This document shows positions 48,253 to 60,800 of a stretch of 64,000 nt of DNA, in pieces. Numbering within the stretch: the stretch's first letter is position 1; each line of letters starts with the position of its first letter. The position numbers were made by a program, and so were the translations under genes. This DNA is from Cloeon dipterum (lineage: Eukaryota > Arthropoda > Insecta > Ephemeroptera > Baetidae): positions 10,346,886 to 10,410,885 of the forward strand of contig NC_088789.1 of NCBI RefSeq assembly GCF_949628265.1. Reading direction: 5' to 3'. The notes under the pieces were generated by a model. The model had not been told where the DNA came from. It worked only from the letters and a program-made list of their open reading frames with translations, and searched no databases.

Positions 48253-51200
48253 ATGTACTCGCGAATACTGAGAGGGCACAATGTCAATGCAATATGCAGT
48301 GTTTCAAGTGCAGTCCGCTTTCGATCCCATATTAGCGTGGCACCTGACGAAGCCCTAGAAGATATCATCACAAGCAGTAGCACTGTTAGACCATATTCTG
48401 AAGTTCCTGGACCCCGTCCGTTGCCATTAATCGGCAACACATGGCGCGTTCTTCCGTACATTGGTATGTTTCGTTTGAAATTATGTTAAAAAAATTTGCT
48501 TTCATATCACCAAGCCAAATATTCAAAATATTGTAACAAGTACAACAATATTTGTTTTAAATACGGTCAACAAGATTTTAATTTAAAACATTTTGTAAAA
48601 GTAATTGTTTATTATATCAATCATATATGTGTTTAATATTTTTTTATAATTGATGTGTGTAAATTGTGTTTTGCAAAATTACTCATTTGAGATAAGATCT
48701 AAATATATATTCAAATAACATATTATCCTTTAATCAATTTTTTATAAATTTTCTTCATGCTATAGATATTTTATTGTATTTAAAAATTAAAATTCTCTTC
48801 ATCATAAAATCTTGTGACCTACAAGTTTTGATTTTAGAAACTGAAATTATTCAAGACGTCAATGTGTCAGCATTTGTTTTTAATTTAGTAGAATAATATC
48901 CTTTCAAAATATGAGGATATATGCCTATATTAAAATGAGAATGAGCCGACATTGAAAATTACATGACAAAAGCCATGATAAGGGATAATAATTGAAATTT
49001 TTTTCTTAAACAAAGATTTTAAATAATATAAAATATAATTTTAGGCTGCGCATGAAAAATGTTTATGATTTATTAAGTTAAGTATAATTGAAAAAGCATA
49101 ATATCAAATGAAAATTGGAAATTTTGGGAGTAGGTCATTCCATTAGATTGCAAGTTACACACATTATTCGCTTCCGTTCGTTCCTGAGAGATGCATTCGC
49201 TCGTGCACACAGATGTGCCCGTTCTCCCATTGGTGTCCTAGTAAACGGATGGCTTTTTTGCACTTTACTGAGCACGGCACAATGCAGAGACGGGCGAAAG
49301 AGGAGATTCGTAATTTGCTCCAGCTGCTTGGCAATAGAAAGGCGACTTTTATTGCAATTCTTTTTGCTCGACAGCCGCTCCTATCTTCCATTATGCGCTA
49401 ATTTGCAGAGATAATTCAGGGTCAGCCATCCTCACCTCATCAATGTCATTGAGACTAATCTTCACGATTTCGTGTTTCTTGCGAACATAGCGAAATATTA
49501 AAAATATTTCACCAATTTCTATATATATGGTAAAATATTTATACGGTTCAAACGAAAAAAGTTAAATTAATATTTTAACCGTACAGACAAATTTTATACT
49601 ATATGAAAAATAGTTTTCCTACTCCTATCATAAAATCATAGCTAACGCTTGCTCAATCTGGGAATGCCTGCAGCAATTTGCGCAAGCCACAACCTCAAGT
49701 TCAAAATAAATTAAATTATCACCTCCCATTCAATCGGAGAGATACACAATTGTGCACATATCCGTTAGATACGATTTCGACGCACGTGTGCAAATAATTT
49801 ATTCCTTTTGGGTTTATCAACAGGACAATACTCAGTCTCTGATTTGGCAAGGGTGTCCAGAATATTCTACGAGAAATACGGCAAAGTCGTCAAGCTGAGC
49901 GGACTGGTCGGTCGGCCCGACTTGCTCTTTGTGTTTGACTGCGACGAGATCGAAAAGGTGTACCGACAAGAGGGCCCAACGCCTTTCCGACCGTCGATGC
50001 CGTGCTTGGTTGAGTACAAGAGCAAAGTGCGCAGAGATTTTTTCGGTGACTTGCCTGGCGTGGTCGGAGTGTAAGTATGTTAGAGAAGCAATTAGGTTTT
50101 ATAGGCAATTTCACGAGCCATGGTTTGCAATAAAGAAATGTGTGATTTGAGAACTGATTAACTCACTTTTTAAAAATCGCATTAACTGAAATCCACAGCT
50201 GGTTTTCCTCCAATTTATAAAATGAAGCCAAGCTTCTCAATCGAATTATTTTCCAATTTCACAAAAAAAAGCAAAAATTCTTGACTCTTAATTTGAAGCA
50301 AGCAAATTCGATTCTTTAGTCATGGTGAACCGTGGCGGGAATTCAGGACGAAAGTCCAGAAGCCGATTTTGCAGCCAAAGATAGTAAAGCAGTACATAAA
50401 ACCTATTGAAGACGTGACGAATGATTTTATAGACAGGTTAGTTTTTTTAATTCGTATTCTGAACTGTAATTTATGCAAACGTTATATTTAAATTGCTTTT
50501 AGAATGCTGGCCCTGAGAGACGAAAATCTGGAGCTTCCTGAGGACTTTGACAATGAGATTCACAAGTGGTCCCTTGAATGTAAGTTTATTTTAAATTTAT
50601 TATTTTGTGTATTTATTGCACTGACTGAGCTATTATTTAATTTACTCGCATAAATATTTAAATGAACCGAAACAGTGAAATTAGAATTCAGTTAAATTCT
50701 CCTGAACACGAAAATAGAGAAACATATGCATGACTGAGAAGTTCTTTGTAAGTACATGTTCGTGTTGAGAATGTCCCAGGGTTATGCTTGGTACGTTTCG
50801 TAAACACCAAATTATTTACTTACAAACATGCAATTCTTAACAAAATATACGTGCTAGCTGCGCAATTTCACATTTAAACAAAAATACAAAATCTAAATTA
50901 TACAATCTTTTCAAAGCCTATAGTCTCCATTTCGTTTGCATGGTCACCGGGAGTTAAAAGGTGTAATCAGTTTGTAATTGAAAAGGAAGCGGTGCCAACA
51001 ATGCATTTACAGCATATGTGGTAATTTAGGTAATTTTGAGGCAATCATTTTAGGCATTGGCCGGGTTGCCCTCGACGTGCGACTCGGTTGTCTAGACGCT
51101 GCTTCTGGCGAAAATTCCGAGCCGCAGAAAATCATCGACGCGGCAAAGTTTGCCTTGCGGAACGTGGCCGTTCTGGAGCTGAAAATGCCGTTCTGGAGGT

Positions 51201-51477
51201 ATCTTCCCTCCGCGCTGTGGACCAAATACGTTAAAAATATGGACTTCTTCAGAGAGTGAGTTCATTATAAAAATAATTAACATTAAAGAAGGATTTAATA
51301 TTTAAATATCTATTTCGTCTAAATATTCTCAATTTTAAGATTTAAATAGCAAACGCAGTATGAGAATAAAATCAGATCAAATTTTTAAAATTCATTTTAC
51401 TGCAGATTTTTTAATGAACCTTACTTTTTAAAAATTTGATAAAACTTCGATATTCAAACTTATACATTGATTTTGAG

Positions 51478-51554
<77 letters not shown>

Positions 51555-52778
51555 GGGATGAAATTTAAGAAAATATTTGTATTCTAAAAAATTGAATTAT
51601 TAAAATTTTTAATTTTAAACTAAATGCGTGACTTTTAAAGAGTTTGCATGAAATACATTGACGAGGCTATGAAGCGACTGCAGACAAAGGACCCTGAAAG
51701 CCCGAGCAGCGAACTGTCACTAGTTGAGAGAATCCTGGCAAACGAGCCCGACCCAAAGACGGCCTACATTTTGGCACTGGACCTCATTCTCGTCGGGATC
51801 GACACGGTGAGAATGCAATTAGCACCTTATTCATTAGGCACACACAAATCGAAAACGCATCCGATGCAAGCTCGTCGGAAATGCACTTTCTATTCACGTT
51901 CCCTCGATTAAGAACAATATAAGCACTCAGCCGGTGAAATTGCTTTTGTGCACAATCGTGACGATTTATGCACAATTATTACTGATGCTCTCCTCGCTAA
52001 AAGTAGATTTCCATGGCCGTTGCCTCGATCCTCTACCAAGTCGCTACGCGCCCTGATGTGCAGGAAAAGCTGTTCGAAGAGGTCAAAAGGGCGCTGCCCG
52101 ACAAAAGTGCATCGCTCACGGCTCAAGACTTGGAGAACTTGCCGTACCAGCGGGCGTTTGTTAAAGAGGTGTTCAGGTACGTGATTTGTGTCGCGCACGA
52201 TAATCATCTGCGTGGGCTAATTTTATTATTGCTCTCGCAGAAAGTACTCGACAGTTATTGGCAATGGCAGAACTTTGATGAATGACATGGTCATCGGTGG
52301 CTACCACATTCCAAAAGGGGTAACACAAATAAAAATATTTTTAAACCTTAACTTTTCTAAATTAAAAAAAAATATTCCAGGTGCAACTGGTGTTCCCTAC
52401 AATCGTGACCGGCAATATGGAAGAGTATGTGAGCGATGCATCGTCATTCCGTCCTGAGAGGTGGATGAAGCAGCATCAGCAGCAGCAGTGCCCCATGCAC
52501 AAGGACAAAGTTCACCCCTTCGCCTCGCTGCCTTTTGGATATGGGGCGAGAATGTGTTTGGGGAGAAGATTTGCAGATCTAGAGATCCAAGTTTTGCTAG
52601 CAAAGGTGAGCTTAAACTATTCCAAACACTCAATTAAAAAAAATCAATGATTTCATTTGAAATGCAGCTGATCCGTAACTACAAATTGGAGTTCAACCAT
52701 GACCCACTGGATTACCAAGTAACTTTCATGTACGCACCGGATGGGAAACTCCGATTTAAGATGACTCCAAGAGATTAA
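48253..52778 (+). CDS. CYP301A1: Mitochondrial cytochrome P450 CYP301A1
   Basis: Ten coding exons, 48253-48463, 49824-50070, 50320-50436, 50503-50579, 51054-51255, 51641-51806, 52007-52176, 52241-52319, 52381-52605 and 52668-52778, give 534 aa. CYP301A1 is a conserved insect mitochondrial-clan P450 required for adult cuticle formation in Drosophila; its substrate is unknown. Basic N-terminal residues (MYSRILRGHN) fit mitochondrial import, followed by the PGPRPLPLIGNTWRVLP hinge. Visible motifs are the I-helix ALDLILVGIDT (to residue 340), ExxR in KEVFR (394-397), PERW (448-451) and the heme loop FGYGARMCLG with ligand Cys482. GNMEEYVSDA and the ending YAPDGKLRFKMT are almost identical to known CYP301A1. 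Intron 5 holds a long AT microsatellite. All splice sites are GT-AG and in phase. Confidence 0.96.
51481..51552. repeat. (AT)36 microsatellite in CYP301A1 intron 5
   Basis: A perfect run of 36 AT units, self-complementary and therefore able to extrude as a cruciform or hairpin. It ends about 90 nt before the exon 6 acceptor at 51639-51640. Length polymorphism and sequencing slippage are likely. Confidence 0.97.
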
Positions 52779-52896
52779 CAGTAAATTTTGTAACCATCAC
52801 GAGATGTTTGTTAGTTTCCAAACGTGTAAATATGTTGATATGAATCAAACAGTTGAAAAATGAATACATTTTAGTAAATTTTAGGTTGTAAGCTAA

Positions 52897-52902
52897 AATA
52901 AA
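52897..52902 (+). terminator. Poly(A) signal of CYP301A1
   Basis: AATAAA lies 119 nt after the stop, the first canonical signal on this strand. The facing P450 gene has ATTAAA on the minus strand at 53026-53031, so the two convergent transcripts would end without much overlap. Confidence 0.6.
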
Positions 52903-53077
52903 ATATTTTACTAAATATTGCTGTTTGATTTTTCCCATTTATGAATCCTTTGGCCTATATCAGCGTAGGATTTTCAACTCTTTTTTGACAAAGAAACAAA
53001 TATTTCAGTTTGTTTTTACTAATATTTTAATTTTTATAGAAAATGGCAGGGATGAGAGTACATAAATAGTTAAAAAA

Positions 53078-56000
53078 TTATCTCTCTAGGAAACGCAGTT
53101 TCAAAGGTCCGGTTGGCATAAACATTGGCGTGACTTTGTACTGCAGAGGCTCGTGATGGTACTCCACTCTATACTTCTTGACAATCTGCAGAGTTAAAAA
53201 ACATGTTAAGGAAATTCAAAACTTGTAGATGCAATTTACTTTTGCAATTAGGGTCTGAATTTCTAAATCGGCGAACCGCCTGCCCAAGCACATCCTCCTT
53301 CCGTATCCGAAGGGTAGAGAGACGAAGGGATGGATCGGCTTTCGCACAGGACAAAGTCCTGATTCGCCTTGGCACTGAGACGCCTTCATCCACCTTTCAG
53401 GCGTGAATTTCTTTGGCTCGGAGAAGTATCTCTCTTGATTGCTGATAATTAGGTGCTGGAAAACTACCTGAACCTACAAAATTATCGTATTAGAAAATTT
53501 TCTACCGTGAAACTAACAATAAAGAGCAAGTTGAATGGTTCACTAAAAAGCATCAAATCAGTGGGTTCATTATTATTTCTCCTCACTGTAACAATGAAGC
53601 ATGTTCCGTGCCAAAGACTGCGGATTGAAAACAAACATTAATGTTTTTGTGGTAATAGTAGTAAGAGGTCAAGCTAGCTGAAGAGATGACGAAGCATCAA
53701 TGAAGAGAAATCTCGAGGCGAGACAGTAGGTGTATCTTAAGGAGTATAACAAGTGCAGCCGCGTTTTTAATAATAGTGTATCAGTGCACGTCATGAGTCA
53801 GCACCCGCGCTTATGTTTCACGTTCCCCGTGGCTCTTTCTCGTTTAGAGAGCAAAGGAATGGTTTTGTGTGACCCTTTTGTATTGATAGTGTGTCGCACG
53901 GCAGGAGAAAGGAACATAATAATCTCTACCCGCTGCTCTTGGAAAAACACACTTCTCGCACAGGAGAAACTGGGTAAAAATTATGATTGAAGCGGCAATT
54001 CCAGTCACGTAGCATGCAAATCAGTGCTGTCCGTTTGTTATGATTGACGCATGTGATAAATTTCAATTGAATTCTTCTTACTCCTGCTGGGATTTCGTAG
54101 CCTGCTATCACAGTATCGCGTGTCATGCACCGGCCGTTTCCAATCACCACTGGGTACATTCTAAAAAATATAAAAAAAGTTTTATATCACAAAATTTAAT
54201 TATTAAAATAGTTCATACCTAAGCGTTTCTTTGATGCACGCTTTTAAGTAACTAAAGCTATCAACATTTTCCGCATTCAGGTGTGAATCGAAATTTGGCA
54301 AGACCTGCTCGATTTCTCGAAAAAGTTTCTCTTGTTTGTCAGGATTCAATGCCAGTTGGTACAGGATTGATGCAATAGCGGCTGACGTCTATTAGCATAC
54401 ATATAGAAAGAGCAACGTGCAAATATTTGAAAATTTGTTTGAGCTTACAGTGTCAATTCCGACGAGGAACATATCTAGCGCGAGGTTGTACGCAGTTTTC
54501 TTGTTCGTATTTTGCAGGATTCTCTGCAGCAGAGACGATGTGTGGTCCAGTGGACGAGGATTCCTCTCTAGTTCCTCCATTGCAGAGTCAATGTATCTAC
54601 TCGAAACACTAAAAAAATTCAAATTTAGTTTTTTTAAACCAAAAAGTAAACATTTAAAAATCACCTTCGAATAACATCTAGGGCACTGATATATTTATTC
54701 CAGGTCGGAGTTGGGAAAAGTCGCCAAAACGGGATTTTCAACTCCAAGTTACCGACGTTTTTGAAAAACGTGCCCACTGCGTCGATCATCCTCTGTGCGT
54801 CGGACTCAGGGGCCAGGTATGGGGCAAGGCACCCCAGCCTCTTGTCCAAGGCCACTCTCGCGATTGCTGTAACAACGGTCAAAGTTATACAATTTTCTTG
54901 CACCTATAACGCACTCTTTTGCGGTTTTCCCACGAAGTGATGCAAGTTTCACACTACCGATCTTAATTGGGTTTCTTTCCCATGATCTACTTTCTTGCTG
55001 ATAAAAGTTAAAATTAAGCACAATCTCATTTGTTATTAACATTATCTTAATATTACGTTATATTACCATGGTAAGAGACAAATAAAAATGAATTGAATTG
55101 AAAAAAAGTATTGTAATTGAAAGGAAGAATTGAAAATCTGTTCTTAAAAAATATGTTTAATGTGCTTTATATTATGCTAACATTTTAGTTTATGATTTTT
55201 CTCGTTAAAACTATATAGTAAATTGTAATTGAAGTACTTTTTCATATAAATATTTACTTGCAACAGCTCAGTTTTTTATTATATCTAACCAATAAGTGTC
55301 AAGAGAACTAGATTAGACTTTGTCCTGAGATTTCTAGTAATTTTGGATTTATTTCGGCCAAAGTTTTGCTTAAAAATTGAATAATATGTTGTTGCCAATA
55401 AAATATTATTATAACTTACATTCAAGGGACCATTTATGAATTTCGTTCATAAAATTTTCTGGCACATCGTCGTTTTCATCTCTAATGGCTTGAATTCTGA
55501 AAAAACTCAATTAATCACACATGTATTCTGCGAAGAATCATTAAAGACAGTTTGGCGATGTTGCATCTCACAGGTGTGAATCGATTTAGGTCAAAAGATG
55601 CAATCAACTCACACCTCATCTTTAATTGCAACAATCAACACTAGCTAACATTTATCGATGTTAGAGGGCGTTCCACTGATACACATACGCGGCTATATAT
55701 ATAATGTTTGCTAAACTCGACATCAGCTCTACATCGAGTTCAAAGAATAGCTTGAGGCTCAATTGTTGTTATGAAGCACATATTGAAAGCAGAGACAACT
55801 AACTGAAAAGTAACTGTAGCATATGTATGCTAATATATGTTCAATTATACATACTTATGTTCAATTATACATACTCACCGGTTGACAAACGCGTCTGCAG
55901 TCTCTTCGATGGGCCTTACGTACAACTTAGCTGTTCGCGGCTGCAACATCGGCTGCTGGACTTTTGTGCGAAAATTATACCAGTTCTCACCATGTCTGTA

Positions 56001-59000
56001 ATAACGAGGAAGGAATAAATTAACTTTCATTCTCAGCCGATTGAGTTGGACGATCATTAATAACTGAGAGATTCACACTCATTGCTCCAGATAAAAGGCC
56101 CAGAAGGAAGCTGATCTAGAAAAGTAAAAGTTTGATAAATGCAGCGAACAGTATCTGCCTGCACGCCAAGCTGCGCATATTTGCGTTCTGCTGCGTGAGT
56201 GCGTATTGCGGCATTATTTTGCGGTGAAAACGGATATTGTTATACCGGCTCAGTGGGTAATAATCATATATATGTTCTTCACAGTGTTTGCAGCGGAAAT
56301 GATTCACTTGTGAGAAAATTTGTTGCATGCAGCCCTCGCACGTCACCATAGTATAATAGCAATCGGAATACAACTTTTCCTCCGGCCCAATTATGTTTCA
56401 TGAATTGTAATGAACACTGGTATAACGATGGAATCATTTTGGTATCTGTATTAAATGCAGGTTTACATTTCGATCACGTAAAAAATAAGAACGTGTAATT
56501 TGGGCAAAGCTCGTTGGAAGCAAAGCCAAGTGTAGCATTTGATGCCAAATTTTTACCACGCACTTTTCCTGGTGCGTATGGCTACGGTTATAATGGTGCT
56601 ACTATTACTTTTTAAATATTCATTGGTAATAAATTGTTTAATTTATAGCTCCGGATGTTGTCTTTCATATCAAAGACCGTAAGAACTGAATTTCTAATCA
56701 AAGCTAGTTGATTTACCACAACAGAATTGCTTAATTCAAAGAGAAGGCGATGAAAAAGTTTTGTATCCATAAAACAATAAAAATAGGAGGTGAACATGAA
56801 ACACGCAATATTTGGCTTTAACTTGCTCCTCTCTGTGTGCTTACGTGATGATCAACAGCAACACAACCCGAAATTCACTGCGCCATACACCTCTCATCTT
56901 TTAATTTATATGTGGGAATATCCCGAGATAAAAAATTAAAGAATATAATCCTCTCCTGACTGCTCATCTCGAAACTCACACGGCAATTACTCCACCGGTG
57001 TCTCCAAACAGGTCTTTCCGCAGCACATGCTTGTAGTAGTTGAGCGACGGCATCGATGGCCGCAGCGGCATCAGCTCTTCGCTTCGGAACACCCGCTCGA
57101 TCTCATCGGCGTCGAACAGAAACACCATGTCCGGCCGTCCAAGGATGTTGCTCAGCTTTACAATCGGTCCAAACTGCTCGTACAAGTGTTGCGAGGTTTT
57201 GTGCACCTCCTCGATTTTGTACGTTCCTGCAACACATTATCAAGTCACTTGAGTGCCTTGGGTCATTCAGACGAGTTTTTCAGGTCGGACAGATGAAAAA
57301 GCTCTCCGCTTTGGAAGAAAGTTTATACCCAAAATTCGACTGGCTTTGAAAATTTCCGTTCTGCCTTGGACGAAAAGGTCAACTAGCTACTGGTCAATGC
57401 AGTGAAATCGGGCCTCACCGACCTTGTTCTCCTATCAAAAACGCATAAAAACCTGGCTATCTGGTTAACCGAACCGCATTGTGATAAATCAGTTGTGAAT
57501 ATTTTCGAGGCAACCGGGTGTGGGTACTTGCACTTTAATAACACATAATGTGTGCGCGGGCATTACAACATCCGCCGCTTGCGAAATGCGACTAATGAAT
57601 TGCAAATGAGCGCCGCCGCGTGTACTTGCACTCCATAGCGGCACTTTCTTTTGAAAATGAGAAGCTCAAACAATGTATAAAAAACACTTTTAACAAGGCA
57701 TTTAAAAAATATGCCTCAAGAAACAAATAGGAATGTGGGTTGATAAAATATTTGAGTATCAAATTCTAACGAACTAAATAAAAACCCTGAATCAAATAAA
57801 TTTGTAAAATTTTCGCATTTTTCTTCAATACTTATTGCAGATTAAAATACAAATTAAAAAAATAAAATAGTACGAAAAGTAATGTTTATTCATCTCATTG
57901 TCAGCGTGGCGTGGGACAACTTTTTGCCACCGGTCTTGTTTTTGCAGGCAACTGCACTCGTGCAACACTTTATCATAATAATATGTGAATCATATATCAT
58001 TGATTGATTGCGTATGCAACCAGTGTGAAAATGGTCACAAAAAATTGAAATCCAACGACACATTCTTTGTTCATTTTTATGCGAAAAATAAAGATATAAT
58101 GACATGAGAGTGTAAAATTATTTTGATTATTCAAAAAATAATTAAATCTTGTCATGTACTGCAAACATTTTGTCTGGAGAGCGTGATCACCGATCTTTTA
58201 AGCAGGGTTTATTTGTTTTGCTCTTTCCCTCTCACTTAGCGCCATGCAGTCATTGAATCCCGGCCGTAGCCAGCGCGGCAGACACAAAAAATTAATAAAT
58301 CAGACCAAAGATATTGACCTCAAACTGTCCAAGCGCAAGGTTCTAGTGCCGGGAAAATTTAATTGACGTAATTAATCAAGCACCAAGATTAACTCCACGG
58401 TCTTCATACGTTTATCTTTTCCCTTTCGTGATGTTAAAATGACGCTGCCGAATTTGATTCACACAACATCAAGGGCGTCAAAGTGGCGCGTAATTGTCGT
58501 ACAATCACAATAATTTCTTTGTCTGCGTGCTCGCTCTTCACCGTAACGTTTTATTGAAAGAATCTCAATTAGCACTCTCGCAACCGACAGCCTTCGTGCA
58601 TGAAAACTAAAAAACGAAGCGCAAACGCCCATGGCTTTAATTTTACGAAACCGAATAGATTCGTTTTTTGCTTCCTAGCTGTTTCGAAGAAACAACTCTC
58701 TAGAGGCGTGCTGCTCGCTGGAATCTAGCCCCCCACTTTTCTGCTGGCAGGAGAGGCAAATTCAAAACCTTTGACCTGAGAGCTATTAGCAACACTGAAA
58801 CAACAAGGAGTTGAAATCTGTGCTGTTTTACTACACAGCATGCAATTTATACGTGACTTTTGACGCTACGTTCAAGTGAAAAGAAAACAAACCATGGTGA
58901 TTCAATCTAGTTGTTAGCTGCACGCCTTAAATAGACTTAATGGTCCGGAGTTTCCAACAGCTGCTGGTCAACAATTTCCGTTAGCTGGACAAGTGGAATT

Positions 59001-60408
59001 AAAAAGTAGCAAGCAGAGCAGAAATTCCTATTGTGTCAATCCGACTGTCGGCAAAATGAGTGACGTCTGGCTCTTAGAGTAATGAACTGCAACAAATTCG
59101 GGAAGGAAAGTGTGCCGAACAAAACAACATAATATCTTCAGACGAATTGTTCCCATAGAAAGTTGTGACCGCAAACGTCAGTGTAAAATTGGCTCTAGCG
59201 AATTCTATGAAGCGAGGAGCCGCCTCTCTCTCGAGCGCGCGCCCGCCGCACAGTTATGTTGCAAGGCCCGTTTATAAAAAACACATTCGGCTTTTTCAGA
59301 AACTCAGCTTTTATGGGCAGATATGTGGTGCTTGAGGAAACGAAGCTGCCAAACCGCAAGTTAATTTGTCTGCGCGAGTTTTGTAATCACTCGCCAGACC
59401 TTAGCGGAGAATCACTGTGACGGCGCGTTTTTGTTATGTCTACGGATGAATCAAATTTTGCTTTCATTCGGCTTATACTCGGTAGTCTCCGAAGAAAGGG
59501 ATAAATCAAGGATTTTCCAGCCTTGAGAAGATGACAAGCTCTCTTTTGACCATCGCCGAACAATGTATCTATTCTGACGAATAGTTGCGAGAGTGTGCTA
59601 ACGCTTATTGTGTCAAATGAAAACCACAGTAAAATCCCACATTGCCCTCACTGACAATGAGGCATGTGGATGGTGTTAAGTGGTGGGAATTTAACGCGTT
59701 GGCTTTATGTAACTTCGTGAAATATGAACTTTACATTAGATTTGGCAATAGCAGTTAAAATAACCTGTCCAACTTTGATAAATGAATGCGTTTATAATTT
59801 ATTTTTTTAAATTTATCTCTGGTTGCTTAAACAAATATGGATTATTGTCAAAATCAATTTAAACAAACAGCAAAGATGATTGTGGTGGAGGTGATGCGTT
59901 ATTGAGAAACAAATGACGACCTGTAGCTTATTACGCAAGTAATCATGCACGCAGTCATTTGCCTTGGGTTATGCAAATGCAACCAACCGATAATCGTTTT
60001 ATAAGAACCATGCATCTTCTTGAAAAAATAACGATTCCACCTGAGACTGGTAAAATCCTACGCTTATATAAAAAGGTTCGTGATCCTCTCCAAGGCTATG
60101 TGCCTCTCCCTTAAATAGATTTTCTACGCAGCAACGAAGCATAGATGAAAAGGAGAGAGAAAATAATAAATAATGAATAAAAAAGCCATCTCACCGACGA
60201 AGGGCAAGAAGCGCCACGAATTTCCCAACAGGGGGAGCGCCCGCGGGCCGGGAATGCTGGAGTACGGCTTGACTCGGCGTTCGTCAACGGCTTCGGCGCC
60301 TTCATGGGCGACCTGCGGCGGTTCCACCAGGACGCTGGCGTGCGGCGCCTTCACCACCTTGGTGCTGCGGCTGTAGGCCCTGCTAACGATCACCCTGGCC
60401 GACAGCAT
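53078..60408 (-). CDS. Mitochondrial-clan cytochrome P450, CYP301B1/CYP49A1 type
   Basis: Ten coding exons in transcript order: 60408-60195, 57226-56980, 55995-55879, 55496-55420, 54866-54665, 54608-54449, 54388-54219, 54160-54082, 53467-53240 and 53185-53078, giving 533 aa. The N-terminus (MLSARVIVSRAYSRSTKVVK) is a good mitochondrial presequence, followed by SIPGPRALPLLGNSWRFLP. Motifs present are LYEQFGPIVKLSNILGRPDM, HGENWYNFRTKVQQPMLQP, I-helix ALDMFLVGIDT, KETLR (ExxR), TPERW and heme loop FGYGRRMCLG with Cys482. Exon lengths and phases match CYP301A1 almost exactly (214/211, 247, 117, 77, 202, 160/166, 170, 79, 228/225, 108/111), proving common descent. The VVFQHLIISNQERYFSEP segment also recalls CYP49A1, so I leave the name open. 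No endogenous substrate is known to me. The tail-to-tail arrangement with CYP301A1 leaves 299 nt between stops. Confidence 0.94.
55836..55875. repeat. Perfect 20-bp tandem duplication next to a splice donor
   Basis: Two exact copies of TATGTTCAATTATACATACT abut each other. On the gene's strand the first copy starts at intron position +4 of the exon 3 donor. Each copy includes a GTATGT word that resembles a donor. The perfect identity suggests a recent duplication. Confidence 0.9.
57227..60194. other. Long first intron of the minus-strand P450
   Basis: A 2968-nt intron with no supported coding sequence. Composition is mixed, with GC-richer patches near 58190-58700 and 59170-59420 that could hold regulatory sites. 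CYP301A1 also has its longest intron first (1360 nt), so intron 1 may carry control elements in both paralogues. Confidence 0.5.
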
Positions 60409-60800
60409 CGTTTGCGAGTGTGTTGCCGCGGCACCTAGAAACGCATCTAGTCCGAGCTGGGTGCGTCGAGCGAGTGAGGCCTGACGGCGACTACTCAGGT
60501 CGCTTTGCCAGGTGCTCTCGTCTCCGGCGCTACGTGCTGCGCGGCCGCGCGCACTCAAAAGTATCTCTCTCTCTCTCCAAGAGCAGGCGATGGGAGTGTG
60601 CGAGAGAGCCACTCGAGATTTGTTTTGGTGGAGATGCTTTGATGCGTGCAGTTCTCGCCCCGGGTTTCCTCAAAATTCACTTTCACTTGAGGAAACAGTC
60701 GGTTCGATTTTGCGGCGAACATTTTTTGGCCAGTTGCGTCAATCAGCTCCCAAGTCTTGTATATTTACTGTTTTTTTTTTTTTAATAGGGCGCAGTTTTG
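60409..60800 (-). promoter_or_regulatory. 5' UTR and promoter side of the minus-strand P450
   Basis: GC-rich sequence directly upstream of the chosen start codon. The coding frame remains open upstream to 60612 with further ATGs, the furthest opening MALSHTPIACSWRER. I treat this as 5' UTR because the ATG at 60408 gives a normal mitochondrial presequence and matches the exon 1 length of CYP301A1 within 3 nt. A short CT run lies at about 60564-60577. Confidence 0.45.
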
